This document shows, one piece after another, positions 50,371 through 61,872 of a DNA stretch of 64,000 bases. The DNA lies in assembly GCA_023374025.1 (NCBI GenBank), contig SIJG01000110.1, positions 267,032-331,031 on the forward strand, in the 5' to 3' direction. This DNA is from Heterodera schachtii. Taxonomy: Eukaryota; Nematoda; Chromadorea; Rhabditida; Heteroderidae. Both the position numbers and the translations under genes were made by a program. Position 1 is the stretch's first letter. Each line of letters starts with the position of its first letter. The notes below the pieces were generated by a model, which did no database searches, was not told where the DNA came from, and worked only from the letters and a program-made list of their open reading frames with translations.

Positions 50371-52711
50371 TTAAAGTCGGACCAAATTGTTGAACTCGGC
50401 CACCAGTTGTGGCACAGCCGCACTGCCAAAGTTGTGGCTCAACTGCTTCTTGGTGAGCGTGAATTTCTGCAACGGCGCCGGCGGCGGTCGCACTCCGTCA
50501 ATGGTACACAGGGGCGGATTACGCGGATGTTTCTTGCCTAAAGACATCAAATATGGCAATAATCAGGGGAATAATTTGCAATTTGTTAATATGCAATGAC
50601 CTTCGTGGACACTTTTGCTGTTTATCCACCCCATCCAAACGGGAGAACCCATTTGTGGGGTTTTGGATTGGTTGAAGGAGGTGTCAGATTCGCGATTAAC
50701 GACCCCGAAAACTCCAGTGAAAAAGTTTAACGACGTACGACAAAAAAAAAATTTTTTTTTTTTGAAAAACGAAAGTGTCTCTCATTTTAATTTTTTAGAA
50801 GATTAGATAAACAGAACAAATGAGCCGATTTCGGATTGTCCTTGGACAATGCCAAGTCCGAGGATGTCCTCTTAAATCCCCATTCACGCACTCACCCTGG
50901 TATTGGTCACGACGTCTTTTGCTGGGCCCGCTGGCCATGCGAAAGCCAAACCGACGATGCATTTGGGCAGAGCCCCAATGCTTTTTACTGTCAAAATAAA
51001 AAAAAATAAACATTAAAAAACAGTGTTGAAACCCACTCCCAGTCCACGTGTGACAGTTTTCCAACAACCGCCATGCATTCCTTTAATGATGGAAAAAAAA
51101 AATTTTTGAAAAAAAAATTGAAAAACAAATGCAAAATTCACTAACCTTGCGCACCGCGTACTCATATTTGTTCGGCATCTGAAAAGAACGGAAAGCTAAT
51201 TAAAATGGCTAAAGTTTTGGGGGTTCGAATGTTCAATTTTTGAGGAATTCTACGAAATTTGGGACCACCAAACAAATGACCAACCCGGACAACAGTGAAT
51301 TCGTCCATGTGTCGAATAATTTCGGCACAACCACCCGCCTCGGTGATGACCACGTGCGCTAAAGGGGACGCAAATTCCCAGTTTTCACAGCCCAAATGTA
51401 TGAAAATTCAACAAAAAAATGAAATACAGTTCGGGTTGTTCCGATGAAGCTCAATCGAATTGACCATTGTCCCTTCGACCAAAGCGCCTGCAAAAGGAAA
51501 TTGACGGATTTTGAAATTTCGATAAATTAAATTTCGAAAAATTTATCAAAACGAAATGCACAAACCCAATGGGTATGAGTTGCCCTCACAGCCGATGACC
51601 GGCCGTTCCGGAATGTGACACGTCGTTTGGATTATTTGACCGGCTTGCATATTCTGCGTGGCGTATATCCAACGCTTTCCCTGAACGGAGAAAAATTTAG
51701 CAATTTGAAAAAAAAAATGTTTTTGTAGAAATTTGGGCGCCTAGCGAACCCGACAAGAGGGCAAAAAAATTATCAATTTTCATCCATTTCCTCATATTTT
51801 GAGGGACGGTTCTTTTCTCGTGGTCACAAATAACTACAAAAAATATCAAAAAAAAAAAAAAAAATTTTTTTTTGTTTAAAATGGAGCATAAACTACATTC
51901 GTTCCAAAAATGGGAAGAAACCTTTACACCCGCCACCAGCGCAATGTACGGCGTTCGGTTTGGGTCACGGCGAACTTCGATCACGCGCTCATCGTACGTT
52001 TCGTCGGCAACGGTTGGACCGCGCGGGTGCAAATTGAGCATGAAATAGTCAAACTTGACACCGCCACCGATGTGTATGCACAGCTAAATGTTGAACAAAC
52101 ATAATTTTGTTTTAAGTTAATCACGGAAACGACAAATTTTTGTAAGGGGAAATAGACACCAAACCAAGAAATTTGAAAATTTTTATTCAATGGAAAAAGG
52201 TCGGATTTTTGTCGGAAAATTTCTGGTGTTTTGAATTTTTAGCTGCTTCACCCCTGTTTTTCAATGCCACGAGATTTCACTCTGAAAGCGCCGGATTTGT
52301 ATGGACCAATTTTTTTTCGTATTTCTAAATTGGTCGAATTTCAGGGCCTCGCCCCTGTTTTTCAATGATAAAACATTCCACTATAAGTCCTAATCCAACA
52401 ATCTCTCCATGGTGCACCTTTTTCCTGGTAATTGGACACCGTCCGCCCAACCGATTGATTTGTAACGGTTTGGTGGTGTATTCGCCGCCAGTGATCTGCT
52501 TGAGATGTGCAAAGTCGAAAAACAGACGGGGCGGATGTTTGTGCCCACGGGGGAAACCCCAACGCCGACTCTGCCGCTGCACAGCGCCGGCACTGCACGG
52601 CAACAGCAGGGAGGAAGCGTCACCAGCAGCGGCGGAAGGCACCACGAGGGCGGACAACGGGTCGGCAACACCGTTCAAAATGGTGCCAAATTTGGACAAA
52701 TTGCGAAGCAT
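50371..52711 (-). CDS. mrpl-2: Mitochondrial ribosomal protein L2 (uL2m)
   Basis: Nine exons (52711-52418, 52083-51922, 51680-51566, 51487-51428, 51358-51285, 51178-51146, 51080-51037, 50987-50896, 50537-50371) close to 346 aa. The first 55 or so residues are Arg/Ser/Ala-rich with few acids, as in a mitochondrial presequence. Large-subunit uL2 motifs follow: GGRCPITRKK, IGGGVKFDYFMLNLHPRGP, YIALVAGVKGKRWIYA, PLGALVEGTMVNSIEL, HVVITEAGGCAEII, and the C-terminal HWGSAQMHRRFGFRMASG with GKKHPRNPP. It is a component of the mitochondrial large ribosomal subunit. A 33-nt exon (51178-51146) is flanked by good splice sites. An acceptor-like CTTAG sits 9 nt before the ATG, compatible with trans-splicing in a cluster. 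Confidence 0.95.
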
Positions 52712-53195
52712 TTATTGCTCTAAGATTGAAGAAACTCGAGTTTGAAGGTTTTGGACACAAGCGCAAATGTACGTACATGAGTTCAGCTCATGGACGGTAA
52801 AAGCGAAAAAAATTGCCAAAAAAAAAAAAATCTTTGGCGTAATAAACAAAATGCCAATACATTCTTAAAAGGAAAACAAAGTGTCAAACCTTTTCGGGTT
52901 GAAAAACCGGGAATTTGAATTTTTGGCTGGGAAACCCGGGAAACAGGACTTAGGTACTTAGTTGTCCCGTTTTTTTTTCAGTACCAGGTCATGGTCCCGC
53001 TCTACTCTAGGTTAGAGACATGTAGTACGTCAAAACGAGAGAAAATAAATTCAAATGTACGGTCATGTTGTGCTCGGAATTCGAATGTATTAGGGTTTTG
53101 GGAACGGGGAACATGAATCCAATGTTCTTTTAATCAATTTCGAATCCTTGCCCTGAATTCGAACAAAAAATCGAAATCCAAAAATTCTTTTATAT

Positions 53196-54927
53196 TTATT
53201 CACTGTTATTAACAGACAAAAAGCTGATACAAGTGCACATGAAAGCAGTCTCTGAAGGCTCAAAATCGGGCAATGGAAAGGCGACTGATTTTTGAGCAAA
53301 GGCGGCAAAATTGGGGAACGGAAAAGAGTCGGAAGTTTGACTGATGAAGACGCATGAAAGCGCGACATTTGGGTCCTGAAAGTGATCCAATAAGTATTGC
53401 AACCCAAGACCGGTGCACCCCAAAACGTCGTCGGCCTAAACTCGTCAGGACAAAACCTCGTCGGGACAAAACGTCGTCGGGATAAAAAGCGCCGAAAGAT
53501 TCAGAAAAATTTATTAACTTAGAGATTTTTGAAAGAAAAAATGCTATAAAAATTTTTTTATGAGAAAATTCTAAGAAAAAAATTTTTTTTGAGAAAATTT
53601 AACTAATTTACCACAAAAAATTTATAGAATTTTTTCTTTGAAAAATCTCTAAGTTAGTAAATTTTTCTGAATTTTTCGGCGCTTTTTATCCCGACGACGT
53701 TTTGTCCCGACGACGTTTCGGTGACGACGTTTCGGTGACGATGTTTTGTCCTGCTCCGCCCAAGACAACCGTTCAATTGATAAACAAAAACACACACATT
53801 GCCAATCAGAATGAGATTATGCAGCCGATGGGTGCGTGAATAGTAGGAAAGCGCACTGTCGTACATTCTTTGAGTGCCTAAAAAATGCCAAAAATTCTTT
53901 TGGGGCTGCCGTTCCGCCGAGTTCCGTTTACAATGGATCATAAAAAGCAGTGTGCACTCTGTTGGGCCAACATCAACCAAGGGCTCTGACTTCAAGTTGT
54001 CCGGCTTTAATGTTTGGTATTACTTTTCGAACGGAATGCGACGATGGCATTTACCGGAAGTACGGTGATGCCCCGTCCCTCCAAGTAGCGCTTCTCGCAC
54101 AGTGTTGTCACTGGGTCTTGGGAAGTGACCACGGGCACACCGAAACGGTCTTTGATCGCTTCCAATAAAATCTGAGAATGAATTGGATGCCAAATGCATG
54201 TGGTATAAGAATTTCAATGCCCGGACCAATTGGTAGGCACTGCTGTGGCTCGTTTCGATGGGCCCAATGCCAAAGGAGCGGACTAATGCCAGCGGACGGT
54301 TGCGCAGAATGTGTTTGATGAAGCACAGAATTGTGTTCCTGGAAGCAAACAAAAAGGGTGACAATACAACTTTTTGAATTCCGCATCAAAACCTGCCGAA
54401 TATTAGAGTCCGGCAAAAAAATTTCCAGGAGCGGGATCAGGAGTTCAAAATTTACCGGGACGGGAGTCCCGAACGGAAATCCCGTAAAAATCCCGCTCCC
54501 GTTAAAATCCCGTTCACCAAAAAAAAAGCGGGAGTCGGGAATCCCGTAAAATCCCGCGGGAGTCCCGATTCCGCCGGGCTCTACCAAATATACACGAATA
54601 AAATAAACACCAATATGGGTGCTGAATTCACGATCAGCGACCCTGATCACAACTTATGACTCACAAAAATGTGTGTGGCATTCTGCACACGAGGCGTTCC
54701 ATCTGAAGTGTCAACTCTTCCACTGCTGCTTGAACTTCTCCTCCTTCAGTGCCGTCCTCGATGAATGCATTTGTGCTTGGACTGTCCAAATTGGCCCCGC
54801 ATTTTGTCGTCGTTTTGGCACCGAACACGCGACGCCGACGGCACCCGTGCTTCGTACGAACTGCCAATGTCCAACCGCCATCATTTTCTACAGAAACATT
54901 TGGTGGACAATGATTATTATTAATCAT
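53196..54927 (-). CDS. SRR1-like protein
   Basis: Exons 54927-54689, 54338-54227, 54171-54055, 54004-53932, 53877-53798 and 53375-53196 give 266 aa. The SRR1 domain is recognised by GGWTLAVRTKHGCRRRR, then SFGIGPIETSHSSAYQLILL, DRFGVPVVTSQDPVTTLCE, LEGRGITVLP, CTLLFMIHC and LHNLILIGN. SRR1 proteins take part in circadian or heme-linked regulation in plants and animals; their biochemical role is poorly defined. The final intron (53797-53376) carries a foldback element and intron 1 a CCCG repeat block. The AATAAA overlaps the stop codon (GAATAAAT). It sits 223 bp downstream of the histidine phosphatase and 484 bp upstream of MRPL2. Confidence 0.85.
53421..53750. mobile_element. Foldback/MITE-like element in an SRR1-like intron
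   Basis: GACAAAACGTCGTCGGGATAA at 53465-53484 and onward (through AAAGCGCCGAA) is inverted at about 53680-53712 (GGCGCTTTTTATCCCGACGA). Further internal pairing includes AACTTAGAGATTTTTGAAAG with its complement at 53636-53655. The outer parts repeat ACGTCGTC(G/A) modules in tandem. The interior is AT-rich without coding capacity. Confidence 0.75.
54420..54590. repeat. CCCG/CGGG palindromic module repeat in an SRR1-like intron
   Basis: Inside intron 54688-54339, GGGA(G/T)TCCCG, AAATCCCGTAAAATCCCG and CGGGAGTCGGGAATCCCG variants recur in both orientations. It resembles the block in the dynein intron at 29450-29672. Confidence 0.6.
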
Positions 54928-55150
54928 CGTTATTCGATAAATTTGTTAAAAATGACGGCATGGAAAAAAAAAGTTAAAATGATTGGAATATCAAATGAAT
55001 ACTATGACAAATGGGGGAAGAAAATTGTAAAAAATGCGATTAAAAACCAAAATAAAATAATTTAAAAATAAAAATGAGATAAAATCTAAACAAAAAACAA
55101 CATTATGAAGACCCATATAAAAGAGATTCAAAAATAAATTGTTCAATTGA

Positions 55151-56604
55151 TCATTTCCGCTTCAGCTTTTTCCGGTTGTATTCCTTGCCCATCAGTTTGC
55201 CCGTGTCGGAGAGGTGAGAGCTGAAAATGAAACAGAAATAAAATGAAATAAATTGAAATTGGATAAAAAACAGTACGAGTCGTAAACATATTCCGCTTCA
55301 AAACGGCCAGCCATGCCGGGCACTTCAACATACTAAAATTTATAAGAAAATTTATTGAGAGAGATTGCAAATCAACATTGTGAAACATACCCTAAATAAA
55401 TGCAGAAAAAACTAAAATTCCGGCTTTTTCCAAGAAAATAGGCCTTGGGAAGTGGCTATGATTTGTCTTAGTTTTTTACGAGGGCTCAATTCGTTTTTCC
55501 TATTTCTGCCAACATGGCGCCCACACCTTGCTCACTGTTGCGCTCCCCCCGAATTCCATGCTTCCGGTCAACATCCGTTGCAGGGCGGCCACTGGGCCTT
55601 GATGGGACACTGAAAAAGAATTGATAAATTTCGTTTTATAAAAAAAAATTTAGTGCTTGGAATGGAAAGTGCCAAAATCCCAAAAATGGAAGTGCCAAAA
55701 TTCCAAAACGCACCGATCAAAATGTCGCCGTAGCATTTGGCCACAATTTTGCGGAAGGTGTCCTCAACTCGGGGGAAACATCCATGGACGCCTTTGCTTT
55801 TCTGGAAAATATTTGAAAAAATAATAAAAATATATTGTAATGTTTCGAGCAACCGACTTCGATTTCCGGAGGTGCCAAGTACATCGGTTCGTACTGCCGG
55901 TTGATGTTGGTATATCTGTGAAAACTTTTTTGTTTTTTAAATGTGGCGTATCGTTTTGTGCCACCCACCGTTGTGCCAATTCTTTGCCCGTCTGAAACGA
56001 AATTTTCTGTACACCGGAACGATCGCAGATCAGATTAAATGACTAAAATGCATTAGAACCATGACAAATATGGAAAATCCAAAATTGCACAACACCACCT
56101 CAATAAGCCCCGGTTCAACATTGATCAGTGTTGAACGACCCTCCAAAATTTTTGACGCCGTTTGGACGCAACGTTCATACGGCGAGGTGAAGCAGTAATC
56201 GATGGAAATGTTCCGGAATCTGATTTTTAGGTAATAAATTAAGGCAAGGTTGTAGAATGTGGTCCCCTCAAAGAAAAAAACAACAACAAAATCTTGCGGT
56301 CTGACAAAATTTGAATATATCGTAAATTCTTACGCTTTCGCAATAAAAACGGTAATTTTTTCTACAAATATACCGTAATTAAATGTTAAAACCCACTCGA
56401 CCAACAGTTCCTCGGCCTGTTGCACGCCGCGCGGGGACAGCGGCGGATTGTCCTTGGCAAAGCGACTGTTGTAATGCCACACCTTGCGCTTCTGAAAAAC
56501 ATGACGCATAAAAATGTACATTATTTTTTTTTGTTGCTGATTACTTCACTGTCGTCAAGACGTTCAGCATGGCGAACCGCATAAATATGCCGCGGGGTGC
56601 ACAT
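55151..56604 (-). CDS. Histidine phosphatase superfamily (phosphoglycerate mutase-like) protein
   Basis: Exons 56604-56545, 56491-56397, 56219-56099, 56042-55969, 55915-55858, 55801-55714, 55609-55536, 55332-55277 and 55220-55151 give 231 aa. Catalytic motif RHAER (residues 11-15, His12 the phosphoacceptor) follows the ATG directly (CTPRHIYAVRHAERLDD). Further family features are NPPLSPRGVQQAEELL, CFTSPYERCVQTASKIL, INVEPGLIE, and a second active-site His in VSHQGPVAAL. The ubiquitin-associated Sts group and nematode relatives share this layout. The substrate cannot be told. The C terminus is basic (EYNRKKLKRK). The donor of exon 7 could alternatively be a few codons downstream. It is in the minus-strand cluster, 285 bp after the FYVE gene. 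Confidence 0.88.
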
Positions 56605-56889
56605 CACAACAATTTGATTACAAAAAAGCATAAGGCAATAAAAATTACAAAAAATAAAAAGATAAAATATACAGCAGCAAAAAGCATGAAAAAAGAAAAT
56701 AATAAATTTATTTTCCTATATAAAAATGGGGGACAAAAGTCGACATATGTAAAATTGACTATTTGGGCAATTAGAAATTTGATTCTAAAAATGGATGGAT
56801 TGCCATTTTTGTAAACACAGACTTATGAATTAATTGGTCACATTCAATCGTAAAAATTAATTTAACATATCAATTTTGTTTCATTTTTC

Positions 56890-59562
56890 TTAGCATTGTT
56901 CCTGCTGTTTTTGTTGTTGTTGGTGTTTCGATTCTTCTCGACCATTGGTGCCACCGTTCAATTGGTCAACCAAAGACACTTCCTTGTTGGAGAGCAGAGT
57001 ATGGCACAGAACGCACACCGGCACGGCACGCCTTAGGAAGAAAAATAAATAAAAAGAAAATGATTTGTGGTGGTCATAGATAGAATAGGTTGGAAACTAT
57101 ATTTGCCTTTGTAGGAATGAAAATTCAATCCATTAAATAGAAATGAAAATTGGGGAAATTTTTGAATCCGAATATGAAAATTCAAGAAAAAAACCTAACC
57201 CAAACCATATAAAAATGCTATTTAAAAAAAATTGGGGGCGGTGGAAACGAACTGTTCTCTTAAAAACGTGACAAAAAGACAATTTGCCTACTTGGCAGGT
57301 CCACTACAAACAGTGTTTGCTGTGCAGGAAGAACAGAAAATCTAAATGAAAAATAAGACATTTAAATGACATTACCGCCCCCCCCCCGCCCAATCACTTT
57401 TCCACAATGACGACAATTGATGCGATGCTCAGGCCCCGGCTGCAATTCCTTCACGCAATCATTGCACCGGTCAACGTCCTGTTCGTCTTGCCATCGAACC
57501 TTAAAATATAAAAATTCGTAAATCATTTATGGATCCTTAAATAAAAATAACGGATGAAATTCGAAATAAATAAGGATTTTTGTGGCCTGTACATTCAATT
57601 TTACGGTCAAACTTTGGCACACCTCACATTCGGATTGCCGAATTTTCTCCAATTCCACTTGCAAGTTTTGGCTGAGGCGCACAAAATCTGTAGAAAAAAG
57701 AGACCATTTTATGCCAACTTTTAATGAGAAATGAACGAACAAATAGTACCTACCTTTCTGTACGGCTTCCGAAGTGTCCAACTCGGACTGCATTTGGCTG
57801 CATTTGTTCCGCTGCTCAACCAACAGTTCCTGCAGTTGCGCTCGTTCATTCATCGACCGGTGGAGACGCCGTTGAAGCTCAACAGTCTGTTGGTGACATT
57901 TCGCGTCCGGACAACAACAGTCGGCATCACCAACTTCCACAACTGTTGGAGTTTGTTGTTGTTGCTGTTGCTGTCGTCGCTGCTCTCGTGGAGAACGGAT
58001 GACCATGTCCGGTTGTCCTCCTGCCCGTTGTCTTCGGCTGCCACCACTGTTTCCACTACCATCAGCGCCGCTGCCCTCCTCGCTCACGCTGATCCGGTGT
58101 TGGTGCAGCAACTGCTCCATGTGGTCTTGCTGTTGTTGTGCATGCTGAGCGTAGATGAGCAACTGCTGTTCGCTTTCAAGCATTTGTTCACGGGCAACGG
58201 TCAACTCGTCGCGCAACTCTTGACACTCGTGTTCCCGACTCGCTTTCTCGCTGATCTGAAAAGCATGCACAGAATGAGAATTTTTAAAAAATTTCAATAA
58301 ATTAAGAAATTTTAAAAATTTTTATAAAAAATTTATAGATTTTTTCCATAAAACATTGAAAATTGTTTCAAAGGCAGGAGGGGAAAGCATAGTGCACCCT
58401 ATACTGACATACATACACTCACCAAATCTTCGCGCAATTGCAGTGCCAACAGTGTCAGTTCGTCAACAGTTTGGGGCAAATCAATGCACTGCTCACGCAT
58501 TTCGTCTGCCTTTTGTGCATTTTTGTGCAACATTCGTTGATACCCAAAAGAGTGGGGTTTTTATGACGCAAAATTTCGTCCGCATTTTTTAAAATTTTGC
58601 CACACTTTTCGTAGAGCGTCTTCAACTCCGTCTGCAGTGCTGTTTGCTGCTCCTTGGCCACGTCCAATTCGTGGCCCATGTCGGCCAAGTCGGTCTCCTG
58701 TTTCTTGGCCAACAATGCAACCCGTTCTTCTGACCGATTCACACTGTCCATAAAAATCTGTGACAAACAAAACAATAAATATATATAATTTTTAAAAATG
58801 TTCAAATTTGCCTGAATTTTCTGTTCAATTTCATCGTTAAGTGCGGCAAAACGGCCTTCCAACTCTTTGCGGTAGAGCCGCTCTTCCGACAATTCCTTCC
58901 CGTATTTTTCGTACAATTCTACGGGGGGGGGGGGGATTTAGAAACATTTGAAAGGGACTTTTAACGAATAGCAAAAACCTTTTGCAGCTGCCAATTGTTC
59001 CTGAAAAAACAAAAAAAATTACATAATCACTTAAAATTCTTCAAATTTTTGTTAATATTTGTGATTTTTTTTGCCACTAAAAAACACATCCCCTATTCAT
59101 GATATCAATTTTAGTTCTAATTAAAAGTTAATCCTACTCATGAGGATTGCCAAAAACTCTGATTTACCCGGAGTGTGTCTTGCGCGGTTTGCAATGTTTG
59201 AAGAGACACCTAATAAGGAATAAAAAAATTTTTTTCATTGAAGGCGCAGATGAAGCAGTAAATACCTCATAATTTGCACACATTTCGCACTGTCCATTGT
59301 CTGTTTCCGGTGGTGGTGTAGAAGATTCCTGAAACAAAATTTGGTAATATTGCCTTTATCCCGTTTTTCAAACGAAAAATGATTTTAAATGTCATGTAAA
59401 ACTTCAGATCTTGGAGTTTCCGGGGGCATAAATCACGGATCTGGCATCGTTTTTTTTTTAAATTTTTAATGGGGAGGGGGTCAAGGTACAGTATGACACT
59501 AAATTTTATTGAAATTTAAATTAAATTCTTATCCTTGTAAATGAAATACTTACTTCGTCCAT
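56890..59562 (-). CDS. Coiled-coil FYVE-type zinc finger protein
   Basis: Exons 59562-59554, 59328-59266, 59209-59168, 59000-58979, 58918-58812, 58757-58544, 58505-58423, 58255-57754, 57687-57593, 57499-57398, 57341-57292 and 57031-56890 give about 476 aa. Most of the chain is heptad-rich coiled coil with a Gln-rich insert. The C-terminal finger has WQDEQDVDRCNDC, NCRHCGK, IFCSSC and VCVLCHTLL, i.e. four CxxC pairs. FYVE domains bind PI3P on endosomes, and EEA1, RUFY and related Rab effectors combine them with coiled coils. The canonical (R/K)(R/K)HHCR is replaced by EHRINCR, so lipid binding may be altered. One intron uses a GC donor (GCAAAT, 58811) and another is 38 nt long (58543-58506). 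The 9-nt first exon is doubtful; the frame stays open upstream, so the start may lie earlier. It is 173 bp after CWC25. Confidence 0.8.
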
Positions 59563-59735
59563 TTCGGGTAAGCAATTGATGTGGTCTGACGCACCAAAAC
59601 AAAGCAAAAAACAATTTTACAGAAGAACAATAAACAAGAAAAAAACTTCAGTAATTTTCAAAAAAGAATGAAATGAGTAAAAATATTCATTAAAAATAAA
59701 AACAATGTGTGTCGAAATCGGCAATGTTGGTCATA

Positions 59736-61558
59736 TCATTTTCTGACAAATGACTTGTCCATGTGATCATGTTGGCGTTGAATGTTCATCCGATTGCTTT
59801 GCAAACGTTTCTCAATGGACGCGTCTTCAGTTGCGGTGTTCATCATTGGACTTAATAAACAAAAATATTTACATTCATCATTATATTTAGCAGATATCAC
59901 GGAAATTTTGTCAATTTCTGGTAATGAGTCGGCTATTAAACTGTAATACTCTACGAATTCCCAACGAAAACATCTGAAATTATAGTTTTTCTCAGTTTAT
60001 GATAGTCCGAATTTTCTAAAATTATTTTACGAGTATAATATCGGTAATAAGAGTATTTTTCCTTGGAAATTTGTTGATTGTTGAGTTATAGATAAATTGC
60101 CGATTCACAATCAGTACCAAGAACTAGACAAAAAATTCCGCCACATCGCTGGTATATAGTCAGTGTGTCGGTCAACCAACCGCATAAATCCGGCGCCGCC
60201 TCGGTGGTTTGCCATCTCGTCCTGTTCCTTTCTCAATTTGTCGGCCGCATCGCGCACATTCCGCTCACGCATTTCGTCTCGCCATGATGCATTTGTCAAC
60301 ATGGCGCGTCGCCGTTCCTCCAACTCTTCAGCAGTCAGTTTCTTTGAGGGCATCACTATCGGTTGGGTGGCGGTTGGTGGTGCCATCATGGAACTAACAG
60401 ATCCCTACAAAATAATGAGTATTTTTCCGTTATGCCGCCCCCATCAAAAATTTCATAATTCAGACAAGGGAAAGAACTTTTCAAGATCTTTGCTGTTTTA
60501 CACATGATTCTGGGTTAGCGCTTATATCATAGAAAAGTGCTTTCCCTGCGCAGGTCCATGACATCATTATGAGAGGGGAGCGACATAACGGAAATACCCA
60601 CATTTTTACGCGCTCTGCTCTCCCCATCTCTGTTTCTGTCCCTCGTTGTCTCTCGACTTCGGTCGCGTGACCGTCTCCGCCTCGACGACCCGGCGGATGA
60701 CCGTCGTCGTCGGTGTCGCTCCGTTCTGCTACTGCTTCGGCTGCTCCTTTTTGGCCTCCCTTCTCTTTCACTGTCCCCACTTTTCCTCCCCTCACTCCGC
60801 CGGTGATGGTGGTGGTGCCGCCGTTTTTGATGTTCTTCCTCCTTTCTTCGCTCGGGCGATGAAGTCGAAGAAGAGGACGACGATGAAGACGGTGATGATG
60901 ACCGTTTTCGTTTCTTCTTTTTGCTGCTGCTGCTCTTCTTTTTGACCGCTTTTTTCAACTCTTTTTCGAACGCTTTGCGAAGCACACGTTGCGCCTTCAG
61001 TTTGAGCAACGGATTCTCCAAAAGTTGACGTCGTCGCTGCTCTTCTTGGAACTAATTTTCACATATTAAAAGAGTACAATTAAAGCGTTAAATTCACAAT
61101 CAACATAAATTTTGGACATTTTTCCAACTTTTATACACAGGAAAATATTTGCCAAAAACTACTTTTAGAAGGTGAACAAAAAAAAGCGTTACTTTCAGGG
61201 CCACCAATGGGTCTTCCGTTCGTACAACACGTGTGTCCAAGGCGGACACTTTGTGCTGGCTACGAGCGGCGGAAGGAGCAGCAGTGTGGGCGGAAGTGGA
61301 CGGTTTCAAAAGGCTCTGCTGGAAGAATGCATCCCGCTTCTCCTCCTCTTGGTCATGGACAACAACATCGGAGAACATCTCGAAATTCTTGTCGATCTGA
61401 AAACGAATTTTGACGAAAAATATCGAATAAATGAGTGACAGACGCACCTTTTTGCCCAACAAATAGTCCTCCCGATTGACCACCGATTTGGCACCCTCGT
61501 ACATCCACTGCATATTTTTGCCACCATCTTTGGGCGAAGATTCTGTTTCATCAGCCAT
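59736..61558 (-). CDS. cwc25: Spliceosome-associated protein CWC25
   Basis: Exons 61558-61448, 61396-61193, about 61052-60602, 60404-60181 and 59850-59736 give about 367 aa. CWC25 is a first-step splicing factor. The family start is visible in MQWMYEGAKSVVNREDYLLG, followed by DKNFEMFSDVV and EEEKRDAFFQQSL. A long basic/RS-type middle (KKKKRKRSSS, DRSRETTRDRNRD) leads to the conserved end, KKLTAEELEERRRAMLTNAS WRDE, then HRGGAGFMR and MDKSFVRK. The start of exon 3 is ambiguous. The most family-like reading (FQEEQRRRQLLENPLLKL) needs one A fewer in the run A5 at 61020-61024. A later acceptor keeps frame without it. An acceptor-like TTTGTAAG lies just before the ATG. It is 314 bp downstream of importin beta. 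Confidence 0.88.
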
Positions 61559-61872
61559 TTTTGGGGGCTTACAAAATTTGTTGGAAAAATCAAATAGAGA
61601 AAAAAGAAAACAAACAAACAAATAAAAATCGGTAGACAAATAAAAAATGTTTTAATCCAGGCAAATAAATAAGTATATATCAAATGATTGAATGAAATAA
61701 TCTTTTAAAAAAATCAAAAAATTTTTGTCAAAAACAAAAAACGGCGGCGGCGCATACGACAGATATAAAAGAAACAACGGCCGACAAACGAAAACAAAAA
61801 AATAAATCAATGACAAAAAACAATGATAGTGTACGATTCGAATTAATTATGTGTTGTTGAGATGACATCTTT

